From NCBI GenBank assembly GCA_013695905.1, contig JACCZQ010000149.1, positions 1-5,185 of the forward strand: a stretch of DNA of 5,185 nt, read 5' to 3'. The stretch's first letter is position 1, and every line of letters starts with the position of its first letter. The translations under genes and the position numbers were made by a program. Below the pieces are notes generated by a model that had not been told where the DNA came from, made no database searches, and saw only the letters and a list, made by a program, of their open reading frames with translations. Origin of the DNA: Chthoniobacterales bacterium. Its GTDB lineage: Bacteria; Verrucomicrobiota; Verrucomicrobiia; Chthoniobacterales; UBA10450. Shown here piece after piece: positions 1 to 5,185 of the stretch.

Positions 1-841
1 GGTTCGAATCGTCCGCATAGACCAGGAATTGCTCCAGCCGCTGCAGTTGCGTCTCCAGATCGTCGAAACCAAACGTCACCTGCGTCCGGTTTTTGTCCGT
101 CACCAGCAGGCAATATCCTTTCGAGAGATCAATCTCCCGCACCTGAAAGCGCGTCTGCATGAAGCTCCGCGTGCTCAGCTTCAGCAGCTCGAGCGCCGCC
201 TTCCCTTCGAAAGAAGCGACCACTTTCCCGGCCTCGAGCGATTCGCCCGTGCAGCCCACGATCACCGGCAGACCGAGGTATTCAGCCAACAACTTCTTTT
301 CTTTCATGAGCACGCCACGCGCGTCGACCAAAAACGCGCCATCCGTGGAAATTCCTGACAATTCCTTCTCGGCGGTGATCCACGCCACCGGCCGCCGCTC
401 CACGATTTGAATTGCGATTTCCGCCGGCATGTTGCGGACCACCCGCACCTCCTCGACCTGCGGTAACTGCTGCAACCGATCGTGCACCTGGCCGAGATTG
501 ACGCTGAAGATGTTTACTCCCTCGCGCAGCTCCGCCGCTTCCAGCACGCGCTCCCGCTGCAACGTGCCGTCGGTGCTCACATCGATCTTGCTGAGCCGGT
601 AATCCGGGTTCTCGAAGAACAGCGTCTTCGCCCCGGCGCGCACCCCCCACACGATCCCGCCGCAGACGAGCGCGATCAGCACCAGCTTCGAGGTGAGGAC
701 GAGGAGCCGGTGGTTGCGTTGCTGCACCGCCCGATGTGAGCGCACCCGCACGTCGAGCAGGTGCTGTTGGCGGCGCTGGCGCGTGTTCGAGACGCGCTGA
801 TTTTTCGCGCGCACCGGTGCTGGTTTGGTGACACGCTTCAC
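1..841 (-). CDS. ftsQ: Cell division protein FtsQ (POTRA-domain divisome protein), 3' end beyond the window
   Basis: The frame is open from a GTG at 841-839 to the left edge, giving 280 residues without a stop. I see a basic cytoplasmic tail (about residues 1-45, rich in Arg, Lys and Gln), one membrane segment (about 46-68, LVLTSKLVLIALVCGGIVW), then a FtsQ-type POTRA domain (about 82-152, from YRLSKIDV to IVERRPVAWI) and the start of the C-terminal beta domain (GAFLVDARGVLM at 169-179). This order is that of FtsQ/DivIB, a bitopic inner-membrane protein that in studied bacteria recruits FtsB and FtsL and links the divisome to septal wall synthesis. The GTG start overlaps the ddl stop as GTGA and has a GGAG six bases upstream, so translation is probably coupled to ddl. 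Position after ddl is the classical dcw place for ftsQ. FtsQ is poorly conserved, so the call rests on architecture plus context. The last residues are missing, so the C-terminal FtsB-binding part cannot be judged. Confidence 0.92.
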   Translation of the reverse strand, partial: MKRVTKPAPVRAKNQRVSNTRQRRQQHLLDVRVRSHRAVQQRNHRLLVLTSKLVLIALVCGGIVWGVRAGAKTLFFENPDYRLSKIDVSTDGTLQRERVLEAAELREGVNIFSVNLGQVHDRLQQLPQVEEVRVVRNMPAEIAIQIVERRPVAWITAEKELSGISTDGAFLVDARGVLMKEKKLLAEYLGLPVIVGCTGESLEAGKVVASFEGKAALELLKLSTRSFMQTRFQVREIDLSKGYCLLVTDKNRTQVTFGFDDLETQLQRLEQFLVYADDSN

Positions 842-1767
842 GCTGTTCTCCGCCTCCTCGCCTGCGAAAGCTCGATAATCCGCGCGCACAGCGGCGGGTA
901 GCTGATGCCAGCCGCGGCGGCCGCTTCGGGCAGCAGGCTGGTCTCGGTCATGCCGGGAATCGTGTTGATCTCCAGCACCGTCGGCGCGCCTTCCGCCGGC
1001 AGCATCACGTCCACGCGGCCATAGACCTGCAGATCGAGCGCACGGAATGCCCGCAGCGCCAGCTCCTGGATCTCCCACGTCCGCTCCGCGGATAAAGCCG
1101 CCGGGCAAACGTGCTGTGCTCCACCACCGGTGCCGGGTTTCAGGAACGGATACTTCTCCGCGAAATCGTAGAAGCCCTCCTTCGCGATGATCTCGATGAT
1201 CGGCAGCGCCTGATCTCCGAGCACGCCGACCGTCAGCTCGCGCGCCGGGATGAATTTCTCGATCAGAATCCGCTGATCATATCCGGCAGCGTCGCGCAGC
1301 GCCTGGTCGAGCTCCGCCTCCTGCTTCACGATGTAAACGCCCACGGTGGAGCCTTCGCGCGGCGCCTTCACGACGAACGGCAGCGCCATCTTCGGGCGCT
1401 CACCCGGGGCGATCACCTCCCACTCGGGCGTGGTCACACCGGCTGCGTCGAATTTTTCTTTCGAAGCAATCTTATCAAACGCGGTCCGGCTCCCCTCCAC
1501 CCCTTCGCCGGTGTAGAGCACGCCGCGGTCTTCGAGAATCTGCTGCACCTGACCGTCTTCACCGAAGGTCCCGTGGATGGCGATGAACGCCACCTCCACT
1601 TCTTTCGGCAGCTCGAATTCGGGCGTCTTCACCTCCACGTCCGTGACCTCCGCGCCTAACGAGCGGAGCGCCTTGATCACGCCCGCGCCCGTCGCGAGCG
1701 AGACCTCGCGTTCCGACCCGGGGCCGCCTCGCAGCACCGCGACTTTTTTGCCTTGCAGATCAATCAT
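838..1767 (-). CDS. ddl: D-alanine--D-alanine ligase
   Basis: This 309-residue protein has the usual length of DdlB. It joins two D-alanines with ATP in the cytoplasm, giving the dipeptide used by MurF. Visible signatures in order: GGPGSEREVSL at 14-24 (Glu19 matches the E. coli N-terminal substrate-binding Glu15), HGTFGEDG at 65-72, the ATP-grasp loop KAPREGSTVGV at 134-144 (Ser140 matches Ser150), FYDFAEKY at 199-206 (Tyr200 matches Tyr216), GRVDVML at 250-256 (Arg251 and Asp253), and LEINTIPGMTETSLLP at 265-280 (Glu266, Asn268 and Ser277, which match metal and substrate ligands). All expected catalytic residues are present. A tyrosine rather than phenylalanine at 200 fits a D-Ala-D-Ala enzyme and not a D-Ala-D-Lac resistance type. 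The omega loop after FYDFAEKY is longer than in E. coli (PFLKPGTGGGAQHV before CPA). The ATG is preceded by GGAGG with a six-base spacer. It sits 157 bases after murC-murB and overlaps ftsQ by four bases. Confidence 0.97.
   Translation of the reverse strand: MIDLQGKKVAVLRGGPGSEREVSLATGAGVIKALRSLGAEVTDVEVKTPEFELPKEVEVAFIAIHGTFGEDGQVQQILEDRGVLYTGEGVEGSRTAFDKIASKEKFDAAGVTTPEWEVIAPGERPKMALPFVVKAPREGSTVGVYIVKQEAELDQALRDAAGYDQRILIEKFIPARELTVGVLGDQALPIIEIIAKEGFYDFAEKYPFLKPGTGGGAQHVCPAALSAERTWEIQELALRAFRALDLQVYGRVDVMLPAEGAPTVLEINTIPGMTETSLLPEAAAAAGISYPPLCARIIELSQARRRRTA
848..851 (-). promoter_or_regulatory. Ribosome binding site deciding the ftsQ GTG start
   Basis: On the minus strand this reads GGAG, six bases before the GTG at 841-839; a second GGAGG lies at 853-857. 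Both are inside the last codons of ddl. The four-base GTGA overlap of start and stop supports this start over longer in-frame options, which would overlap ddl further. Confidence 0.6.
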
Positions 1768-1773
1768 GACAAA

Positions 1774-1778
1774 CCTCC
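1774..1778 (-). promoter_or_regulatory. Strong ribosome binding site of ddl
   Basis: The minus strand reads GGAGG here, six bases before the ATG at 1767-1765. It is the best Shine-Dalgarno sequence in the window and fixes the ddl start. Its strength fits a gene that begins after a gap and cannot rely on ribosomes arriving directly from the upstream stop. Confidence 0.75.
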
Positions 1779-1812
1779 ACCGCGTCGAATTCCCGAGGCG
1801 CTCGCCTGTAGC

Positions 1813-1904
1813 TGTAGCTGTTCGCCTGTGGCAAACACGGGTATGTGCTCACCACCTCCGCGGGCCACGCACATACCCGTGTCGCCCATAGGGCGACAGC
1901 TACA
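1813..1904. repeat. Compound inverted repeat (cloverleaf-like palindrome) filling the murB-ddl gap
   Basis: This occupies most of the only intergenic gap (1768-1924), which has no ORF. The outer arms TGTAGCTGT (1813-1821) and ACAGCTACA (1896-1904) pair over 9 bases. An inner stem pairs 1835-1848 with 1869-1882 over 14 bases, with core CACGGGTATGTG, around a 20-base loop. Between them the right side holds a perfect small hairpin, GTCGCCC-ATA-GGGCGAC (1881-1897), which shares a few bases with both stems, and the left side a decayed counterpart (TTCGCC-TGT-GGCAAA, 1821-1835). The two 34-base half-arms, read as reverse complements, match at about 27 positions. A tandem GTAGCT doubling lies at 1808-1819. 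There is no U tract, so it does not look like an intrinsic terminator. It resembles REP- or MITE-like palindromes in form. In the transcript it could act as an RNA fold or processing site. No clear promoter for ddl was seen in the gap. Confidence 0.85.
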
Positions 1905-1924
1905 AGTGGCGGCAACGCTCACCT

Positions 1925-4273
1925 TCATGCGGATTCCCCCACGATTTGCACTTCGGTCTCGAGTTCTATGCCGCGCTGCTCCCGCGCCGTCGCTTTGATT
2001 TTGTCGATGAGCGCGATCATCTCGACTGCGGTCGCGTTGCCGTCGTTGACCAGAAAATTTCCGTGCACCTCCGAGACGCGCGCGCCGCCGACACTGCTGT
2101 TCTTCAACCCCAGTTCATCGACCAGCTTTCCCGCGGGACATGGCCCGGGGTTTTTGAAAATGCAGCCGGCACTCTTCGCGATCGGCTGAGTCCTACGGCG
2201 CTTCTCCTGCGATGCCTCCAACTTCCGCACAATCTCTTCGAGCGGCGCAGGCGTTCCCCGAAACACCGCTGAGACGGCGTAGTTTCTCTTCAGCGAGGCC
2301 ACGCTGCGATAGCTAATCTCCAACTCGGCGGGCGTCTTCGTGTGCGGATTACCTTCGCTATCGAGGTAGCGGATCTCCGCCACGTGATCGAATGTCTCGT
2401 AGCCCATCGCGCCGGCGTTCATGCGCAGGCTGCCGCCCACTTCGCCGGGAATTCCTTCCATCCATTCGAGTCCGCCGATGCCAGCGGTCTTCCCGGCATA
2501 CGCCACCTGCTTCAACTTCGCGCCGACGCCGGCGGTGATCGTCGCCCCGTTCTGCTCGACCCGGTCGAACTCTCCACCCGATGGATGTGCGACGACTCCG
2601 CGGATGCCGCCATCGCGCACGAGTAAATTCGATCCGCGCCCAATGACAAAGAGCGGCAGATTTTCCTGCCGGCAAAGTTTGATGATCTCCGCGAAGGCTG
2701 CTTCGCTGCGCGGTTCCACCCAGAATTGCGCCGGCCCGCCCACGCGCAAGGTGGTGTGCTTCGCCATCGGCTCGTAGAGCCGCACTTCGCCCTCCGCGCC
2801 GGCGATCGCCTGGAGCTTCTCCACAATCACGAGATCGGCGGCCAGGATCGACAGTTGCTCATGGATGTTGCCGGCGCCGAGGCTCAACACCATGTCACCG
2901 CGCTCGATGATGTTCCCCACCTCCCGATGCAGCCGCTCCAGCCGCGGCTGGTAAACCGCACCGCGATGGCCTTGCGCGATCATCTCATCGACGATGGTCT
3001 GCCCGCTGATGCCGGGAATGGGTGCTTCGCTCGCGGGATAAACATCACTCACGAAGACGCGATCGGATTGCGCAAAGGCGGCGCCAAATTCCTTCCGCAG
3101 CGCTTGCGTGCGGGAATAGCGATGCGGCTGGAACATCGTTAGCACCCGGTTCCGTCCGGCCGAGCGCGCCGTCGCGAGCGTGGCGCGGATCTCCGTGGGA
3201 TGATGCGCGTAATCATCCACCAGCAGGTATTGCTCACTCGCGTATTTGATTTCAAACCGCCGCCGCGCGTGCTGGAAATGGCCGAGTGACGCCGCGATTT
3301 TCGCAAACGGCACCCCGATCTCCGTCGCCAGCGCGATGACGCCAAGTGCGTTGCTGACGTTGTGCCGTCCCGAGACGTTCAGCACCGCCTCGCCGAGCTG
3401 TTCGCCGCGCCGCATTACGCAAAATACCGAGGCAAAATCGCGCAACTCGATATCGACGCCGCGGTAGTCAGCGTGCTCCGCGAAGCCGAAGGAGATCGCG
3501 CGCGGAGTGGCGACACTCTTCTCGCCAGCGCCGCCACAGGCGACAGGAGTGTCGCCTCTCCGTCCGCAAAGCCGCACCGCGTGCGGATCATCGGCGCTGT
3601 AGAAGATCTTGCCGGTGGTCTGATCGAGCAGCTGATGAAAGACAGCATCGATCGCCGCCATGTCCGCGTAGAAATCGAGGTGCTCCTCTTCCACATTGAG
3701 GATGAGCGCGTGCTCCGGTCGGAAGAAGCGGAGCGTGCCGTCGCTCTCGTCACCTTCCGCGACGAAATACTCGCCGCGCGGATTCCAATGCGCATTCGAC
3801 CCGAGCAGCGGGATCTCCGCGCCGACATAGTGTGACGGGTTCAATCCGCTCTCGCGAAAAAGGTGCGCCGCCATCGCCGAGGTCGTGGTCTTGCCGTGCA
3901 TTCCCGCGATCACGATGCCGCGTTTCCCGAGCATGATCGCCGCGAGTGCTTCCGCACGCCGGATGATCGGGATTCCCCGGGCCCGCGCCGCGGCGACGAT
4001 CGGATTGTCCTCTTTGATCGCGGACGAATAGACCACGATCTCTGCGTCGGCCGCGTCTTCCGCGCGGTGTTGCACATGAAACCGAAGGCCGAGCCGCTGC
4101 AGCCGGTCTGTCTCGGAAGTGCGCGCCTTGTCGGAGCCGCTGACCTGATGCCCGAGCTCCAGCAAGAGGGCCGCGATCCCGCTCATGCCGCTCCCGGCGA
4201 CACCGATCAGGTGCACCCGATGACGCTCCTGGGTGAGTTGCTTTTGCAGGTCGGCTTCAGGAGCGGGCGCCAT
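1925..4273 (-). CDS. murC-murB: Fused UDP-N-acetylmuramate--L-alanine ligase / UDP-N-acetylenolpyruvoylglucosamine reductase (MurC-MurB)
   Basis: One 782-residue frame carries two cytoplasmic enzymes of the same precursor route. MurC part (about 1-485): HLIGVAGSGMSGIA at 21-34 (UDP-substrate Rossmann loop), GMHGKTTT at 124-131 (ATP P-loop), EGDESDGT at 173-180, LNVEEEHLDFY at 192-202, SGRHNVSNALG at 301-311, VDDYAHHPTEI at 352-362, QPHRYSRT at 382-389 and SLGAGNI at 464-470. MurB part (about 497-782): HTTLRVGGPA at 506-515 and VIGRGSNLLVRDGG at 543-556 (FAD binding), GIPGEVGGSLRMNAGAMG at 607-624, SYRS at 654-657 (Arg656 matches E. coli Arg159), SAGCIFKNP at 701-709 and LETEV at 771-775 (Glu774 matches Glu325). 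The MurB is the short type II form. Its proton-donor serine position is Cys704. MurB makes UDP-MurNAc, which MurC then uses. The ATG at 4273-4271 was chosen because the open frame continues upstream only as an Arg-rich shadow over murG; the start has a GGAG and overlaps murG by 17 bases. Residues 238-257 come from a palindromic insert. Confidence 0.96.
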   Translation of the reverse strand: MAPAPEADLQKQLTQERHRVHLIGVAGSGMSGIAALLLELGHQVSGSDKARTSETDRLQRLGLRFHVQHRAEDAADAEIVVYSSAIKEDNPIVAAARARGIPIIRRAEALAAIMLGKRGIVIAGMHGKTTTSAMAAHLFRESGLNPSHYVGAEIPLLGSNAHWNPRGEYFVAEGDESDGTLRFFRPEHALILNVEEEHLDFYADMAAIDAVFHQLLDQTTGKIFYSADDPHAVRLCGRRGDTPVACGGAGEKSVATPRAISFGFAEHADYRGVDIELRDFASVFCVMRRGEQLGEAVLNVSGRHNVSNALGVIALATEIGVPFAKIAASLGHFQHARRRFEIKYASEQYLLVDDYAHHPTEIRATLATARSAGRNRVLTMFQPHRYSRTQALRKEFGAAFAQSDRVFVSDVYPASEAPIPGISGQTIVDEMIAQGHRGAVYQPRLERLHREVGNIIERGDMVLSLGAGNIHEQLSILAADLVIVEKLQAIAGAEGEVRLYEPMAKHTTLRVGGPAQFWVEPRSEAAFAEIIKLCRQENLPLFVIGRGSNLLVRDGGIRGVVAHPSGGEFDRVEQNGATITAGVGAKLKQVAYAGKTAGIGGLEWMEGIPGEVGGSLRMNAGAMGYETFDHVAEIRYLDSEGNPHTKTPAELEISYRSVASLKRNYAVSAVFRGTPAPLEEIVRKLEASQEKRRRTQPIAKSAGCIFKNPGPCPAGKLVDELGLKNSSVGGARVSEVHGNFLVNDGNATAVEMIALIDKIKATAREQRGIELETEVQIVGESA
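3503..3562. repeat. 60-base in-frame palindrome inside the MurC coding region
   Basis: The arms 3503-3526 and 3539-3562 are reverse complements over 24 bases with about three or four non-Watson-Crick positions, around a 12-base loop (3527-3538). The outer 18 bases match at 16 positions. The element is exactly 60 bases and lies on codon boundaries, encoding MurC residues 238-257 (RRGDTPVACG then GAGEKSVATP). It falls between the ADDPHAVRLCG and ISFGFAEHADY segments of the central domain, where the E. coli enzyme has a link about 16 residues shorter, as recalled from its sequence. No target duplication is obvious at the edges. It looks like a short mobile or amplified palindrome tolerated in a surface loop; that reading is an inference. 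Confidence 0.8.
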
Positions 4274-5185
4274 TATTCTCCGTATACCTTTCCATCGTGT
4301 CTGCCACCAGTTCGGCGGCATTTTTCGGCGCCAGGCGGCCGCAATTTTCCGACATGCGCTGCAGTGTCGCCGGGTCGGCCGTGAGCTCGTGAATTTTTCG
4401 AGCCAGCACTTCGCCCGCGAGCTCCGCTTCGCGCAGGAGAATCGCCGCATCCGCGCGCGCAAAAATCTCGGCGTTGCGCGTCTGGTGATCGTCGGCCGCA
4501 TACGGAAAGGGGATGAGGATCGCGGGCAACGAAAACGCCGCCAACTCCGCCAGACTGGCCGCGCCGGAGCGGGCGATCGCCAGATCCGCGGCGCTGTAAA
4601 CCTCCTCCATCTTGTGATGAAAACCGGCCACGAACGCGGGAATGTTTTCGCGCCGGTAGTTGTCCGCCACGAGTCGCTCGTCGCGCGCCCCCGCCAGGTG
4701 AATCACCTGCAGAGGCTCGCCCTGCAGAGTGGGCAAAGATTTGATCACGCTTTGGTTAATGCCGGCCGCACCCTGGCTGCCGCCCATCACCAGCAGCGTC
4801 CGCAAATCCTCCCGGAGTCCCAGCTTCCGCCGCGCCTCGGCGCGATCGATCCGCTGCAGCTCGGAGCGGATCGGTGTGCCCGTGACTTCCGTGCGCGCCT
4901 TCGGAAAAAATGGCGCGCATTCCTGGAACCCGAGAAGCACCGCGCGCACCATCCGGGCGGTGAGGCGATTTGCCTTCCCGGGAATAGCGTTCGACTCATG
5001 GATGAACGTCGGCACCCCACGCAGTCGGCCGGCGAGAATGGGCGCGGTCGAAGTAAACCCGCCCATCCCGAGCACCGCGTGCGGCTCAAATTTCCGGTAA
5101 ATCTTCCGGCAAGCGGAAAGGCTCTCGCTGAACCTTTGGGTGAACCGCACGATCGCGGGCGAAAACGGCGACGGCAGCCCGATGG
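4257..5185 (-). CDS. murG: Undecaprenyldiphospho-muramoylpentapeptide N-acetylglucosaminyltransferase MurG, 5' end beyond the window
   Basis: The frame is open from the right edge to TGA at 4259-4257, giving 308 residues; MurG is usually about 355-370, so roughly the first 60 residues with the GGTGGH loop are outside. MurG moves GlcNAc from UDP-GlcNAc to lipid I, making lipid II at the inner face of the membrane. Visible family motifs are GMGGFTST (from 5069 leftward, the second glycine-rich loop), HESNAIPGKANR (compare HEQN in E. coli), VTGTPIR, MGGSQGA (4767-4787, third glycine-rich loop), RSGAASLAEL (4542-4571, UDP-GlcNAc site with its conserved Glu) and PFPYAADDHQ with the conserved Gln near 4482. 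A GTG at 5150 is not the true start, because family sequence continues upstream of it (IGLPSPFSPAIV and so on). The stop overlaps murC-murB by 17 bases, which suggests coupled translation. This is a GT28-family glycosyltransferase with no missing key residue in the visible part. Confidence 0.96.
   Translation of the reverse strand, partial: IGLPSPFSPAIVRFTQRFSESLSACRKIYRKFEPHAVLGMGGFTSTAPILAGRLRGVPTFIHESNAIPGKANRLTARMVRAVLLGFQECAPFFPKARTEVTGTPIRSELQRIDRAEARRKLGLREDLRTLLVMGGSQGAAGINQSVIKSLPTLQGEPLQVIHLAGARDERLVADNYRRENIPAFVAGFHHKMEEVYSAADLAIARSGAASLAELAAFSLPAILIPFPYAADDHQTRNAEIFARADAAILLREAELAGEVLARKIHELTADPATLQRMSENCGRLAPKNAAELVADTMERYTENNGARS
4278..4281 (-). promoter_or_regulatory. Ribosome binding site deciding the murC-murB start
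   Basis: The minus strand reads GGAG here, four bases before the ATG at 4273-4271, inside the final codons of murG. The spacing is short but usable. It supports the overlap start over the longer open frame that reaches 4501. Confidence 0.55.

Noticed and set aside
282..650. A 122-residue minus-strand frame in the ftsQ region.
   Set aside because: It is out of frame with the FtsQ reading, which shows a membrane segment and POTRA domain; its composition is that of a GC-rich shadow frame.
1111..1659. Long plus-strand frames opposite ddl, murC-murB and murG, such as this 182-residue one.
   Set aside because: They are antisense to conserved genes, have no recognisable domains and reflect GC-rich codon bias.
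1835..1882. An intrinsic terminator after murB.
   Set aside because: The 14-base stem has a large loop and no run of T follows on the minus strand; the downstream genes belong to the same pathway and are probably co-transcribed.
1813..1904. A possible tRNA or other small RNA gene, because of the cloverleaf-like fold and size.
   Set aside because: The stems do not match tRNA arm lengths, there is no T-loop GTTCGA-type sequence in place and the inner loop is 20 bases long. Symmetry points to a palindromic repeat.
766..3536. GCCAGCGCCGCC occurs at 3525-3536 and in reverse complement within 766-780.
   Set aside because: It is a 12-base GC-rich, codon-like word without shared flanks; chance is the simplest explanation.
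4274..4501. The murC-murB frame stays open upstream to an ATG at 4501, which would give an 858-residue protein.
   Set aside because: The extra 76 residues are Arg-rich, have no Mur ligase character and overlap well-conserved murG coding sequence. The start at 4273 has a ribosome binding site and gives the normal distance to the N-terminal Rossmann loop.

Overview
The window is a compact stretch of a division and cell wall (dcw) cluster. All genes are on the minus strand, and transcription runs from the right edge to the left edge in the order murG (5' end cut off), murC-murB (one fused gene), ddl, ftsQ (3' end cut off). The base composition is GC-rich. The murC-murB fusion, the MurG and Ddl sequence style and the classical dcw order suggest a member of the Verrucomicrobiota or the wider PVC group. 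This assignment is an inference from protein character; no marker gene is present and no search was run.

Layout from right to left. Positions 5185-4257 hold the UDP-GlcNAc transferase MurG without roughly its first 60 residues. Its stop lies inside the next gene, a 17-base overlap. Positions 4273-1925 encode a 782-residue protein with an N-terminal UDP-MurNAc:L-alanine ligase (MurC) and a C-terminal UDP-GlcNAc-enolpyruvate reductase (MurB, short type II form). Positions 1924-1768 are the only intergenic gap and are dominated by a compound inverted repeat. Positions 1767-838 encode a D-Ala-D-Ala ligase. Its TGA overlaps the GTG start of ftsQ, which runs from 841 off the left edge. The plus strand holds only antisense shadow frames.

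The genes form one pathway. MurB makes UDP-MurNAc, MurC adds L-Ala to it, Ddl makes the D-Ala-D-Ala dipeptide that MurF (not in view) attaches, MurG completes lipid II at the membrane, and FtsQ is the bitopic divisome protein that helps direct septal wall synthesis. The overlaps suggest translational coupling within one operon.

The unexpected content is two palindromic elements. One is a 92-base inverted repeat between murB and ddl that can be drawn as a four-arm cloverleaf. The other is a 60-base near-perfect palindrome lying exactly in frame inside the MurC part, where it encodes about 20 residues that the ligase fold does not seem to need. Both share the 8-mers GTGTCGCC and GGCGACAG. The second resembles in principle the in-frame palindromic elements of Rickettsia, and it is the best candidate here for something undescribed.
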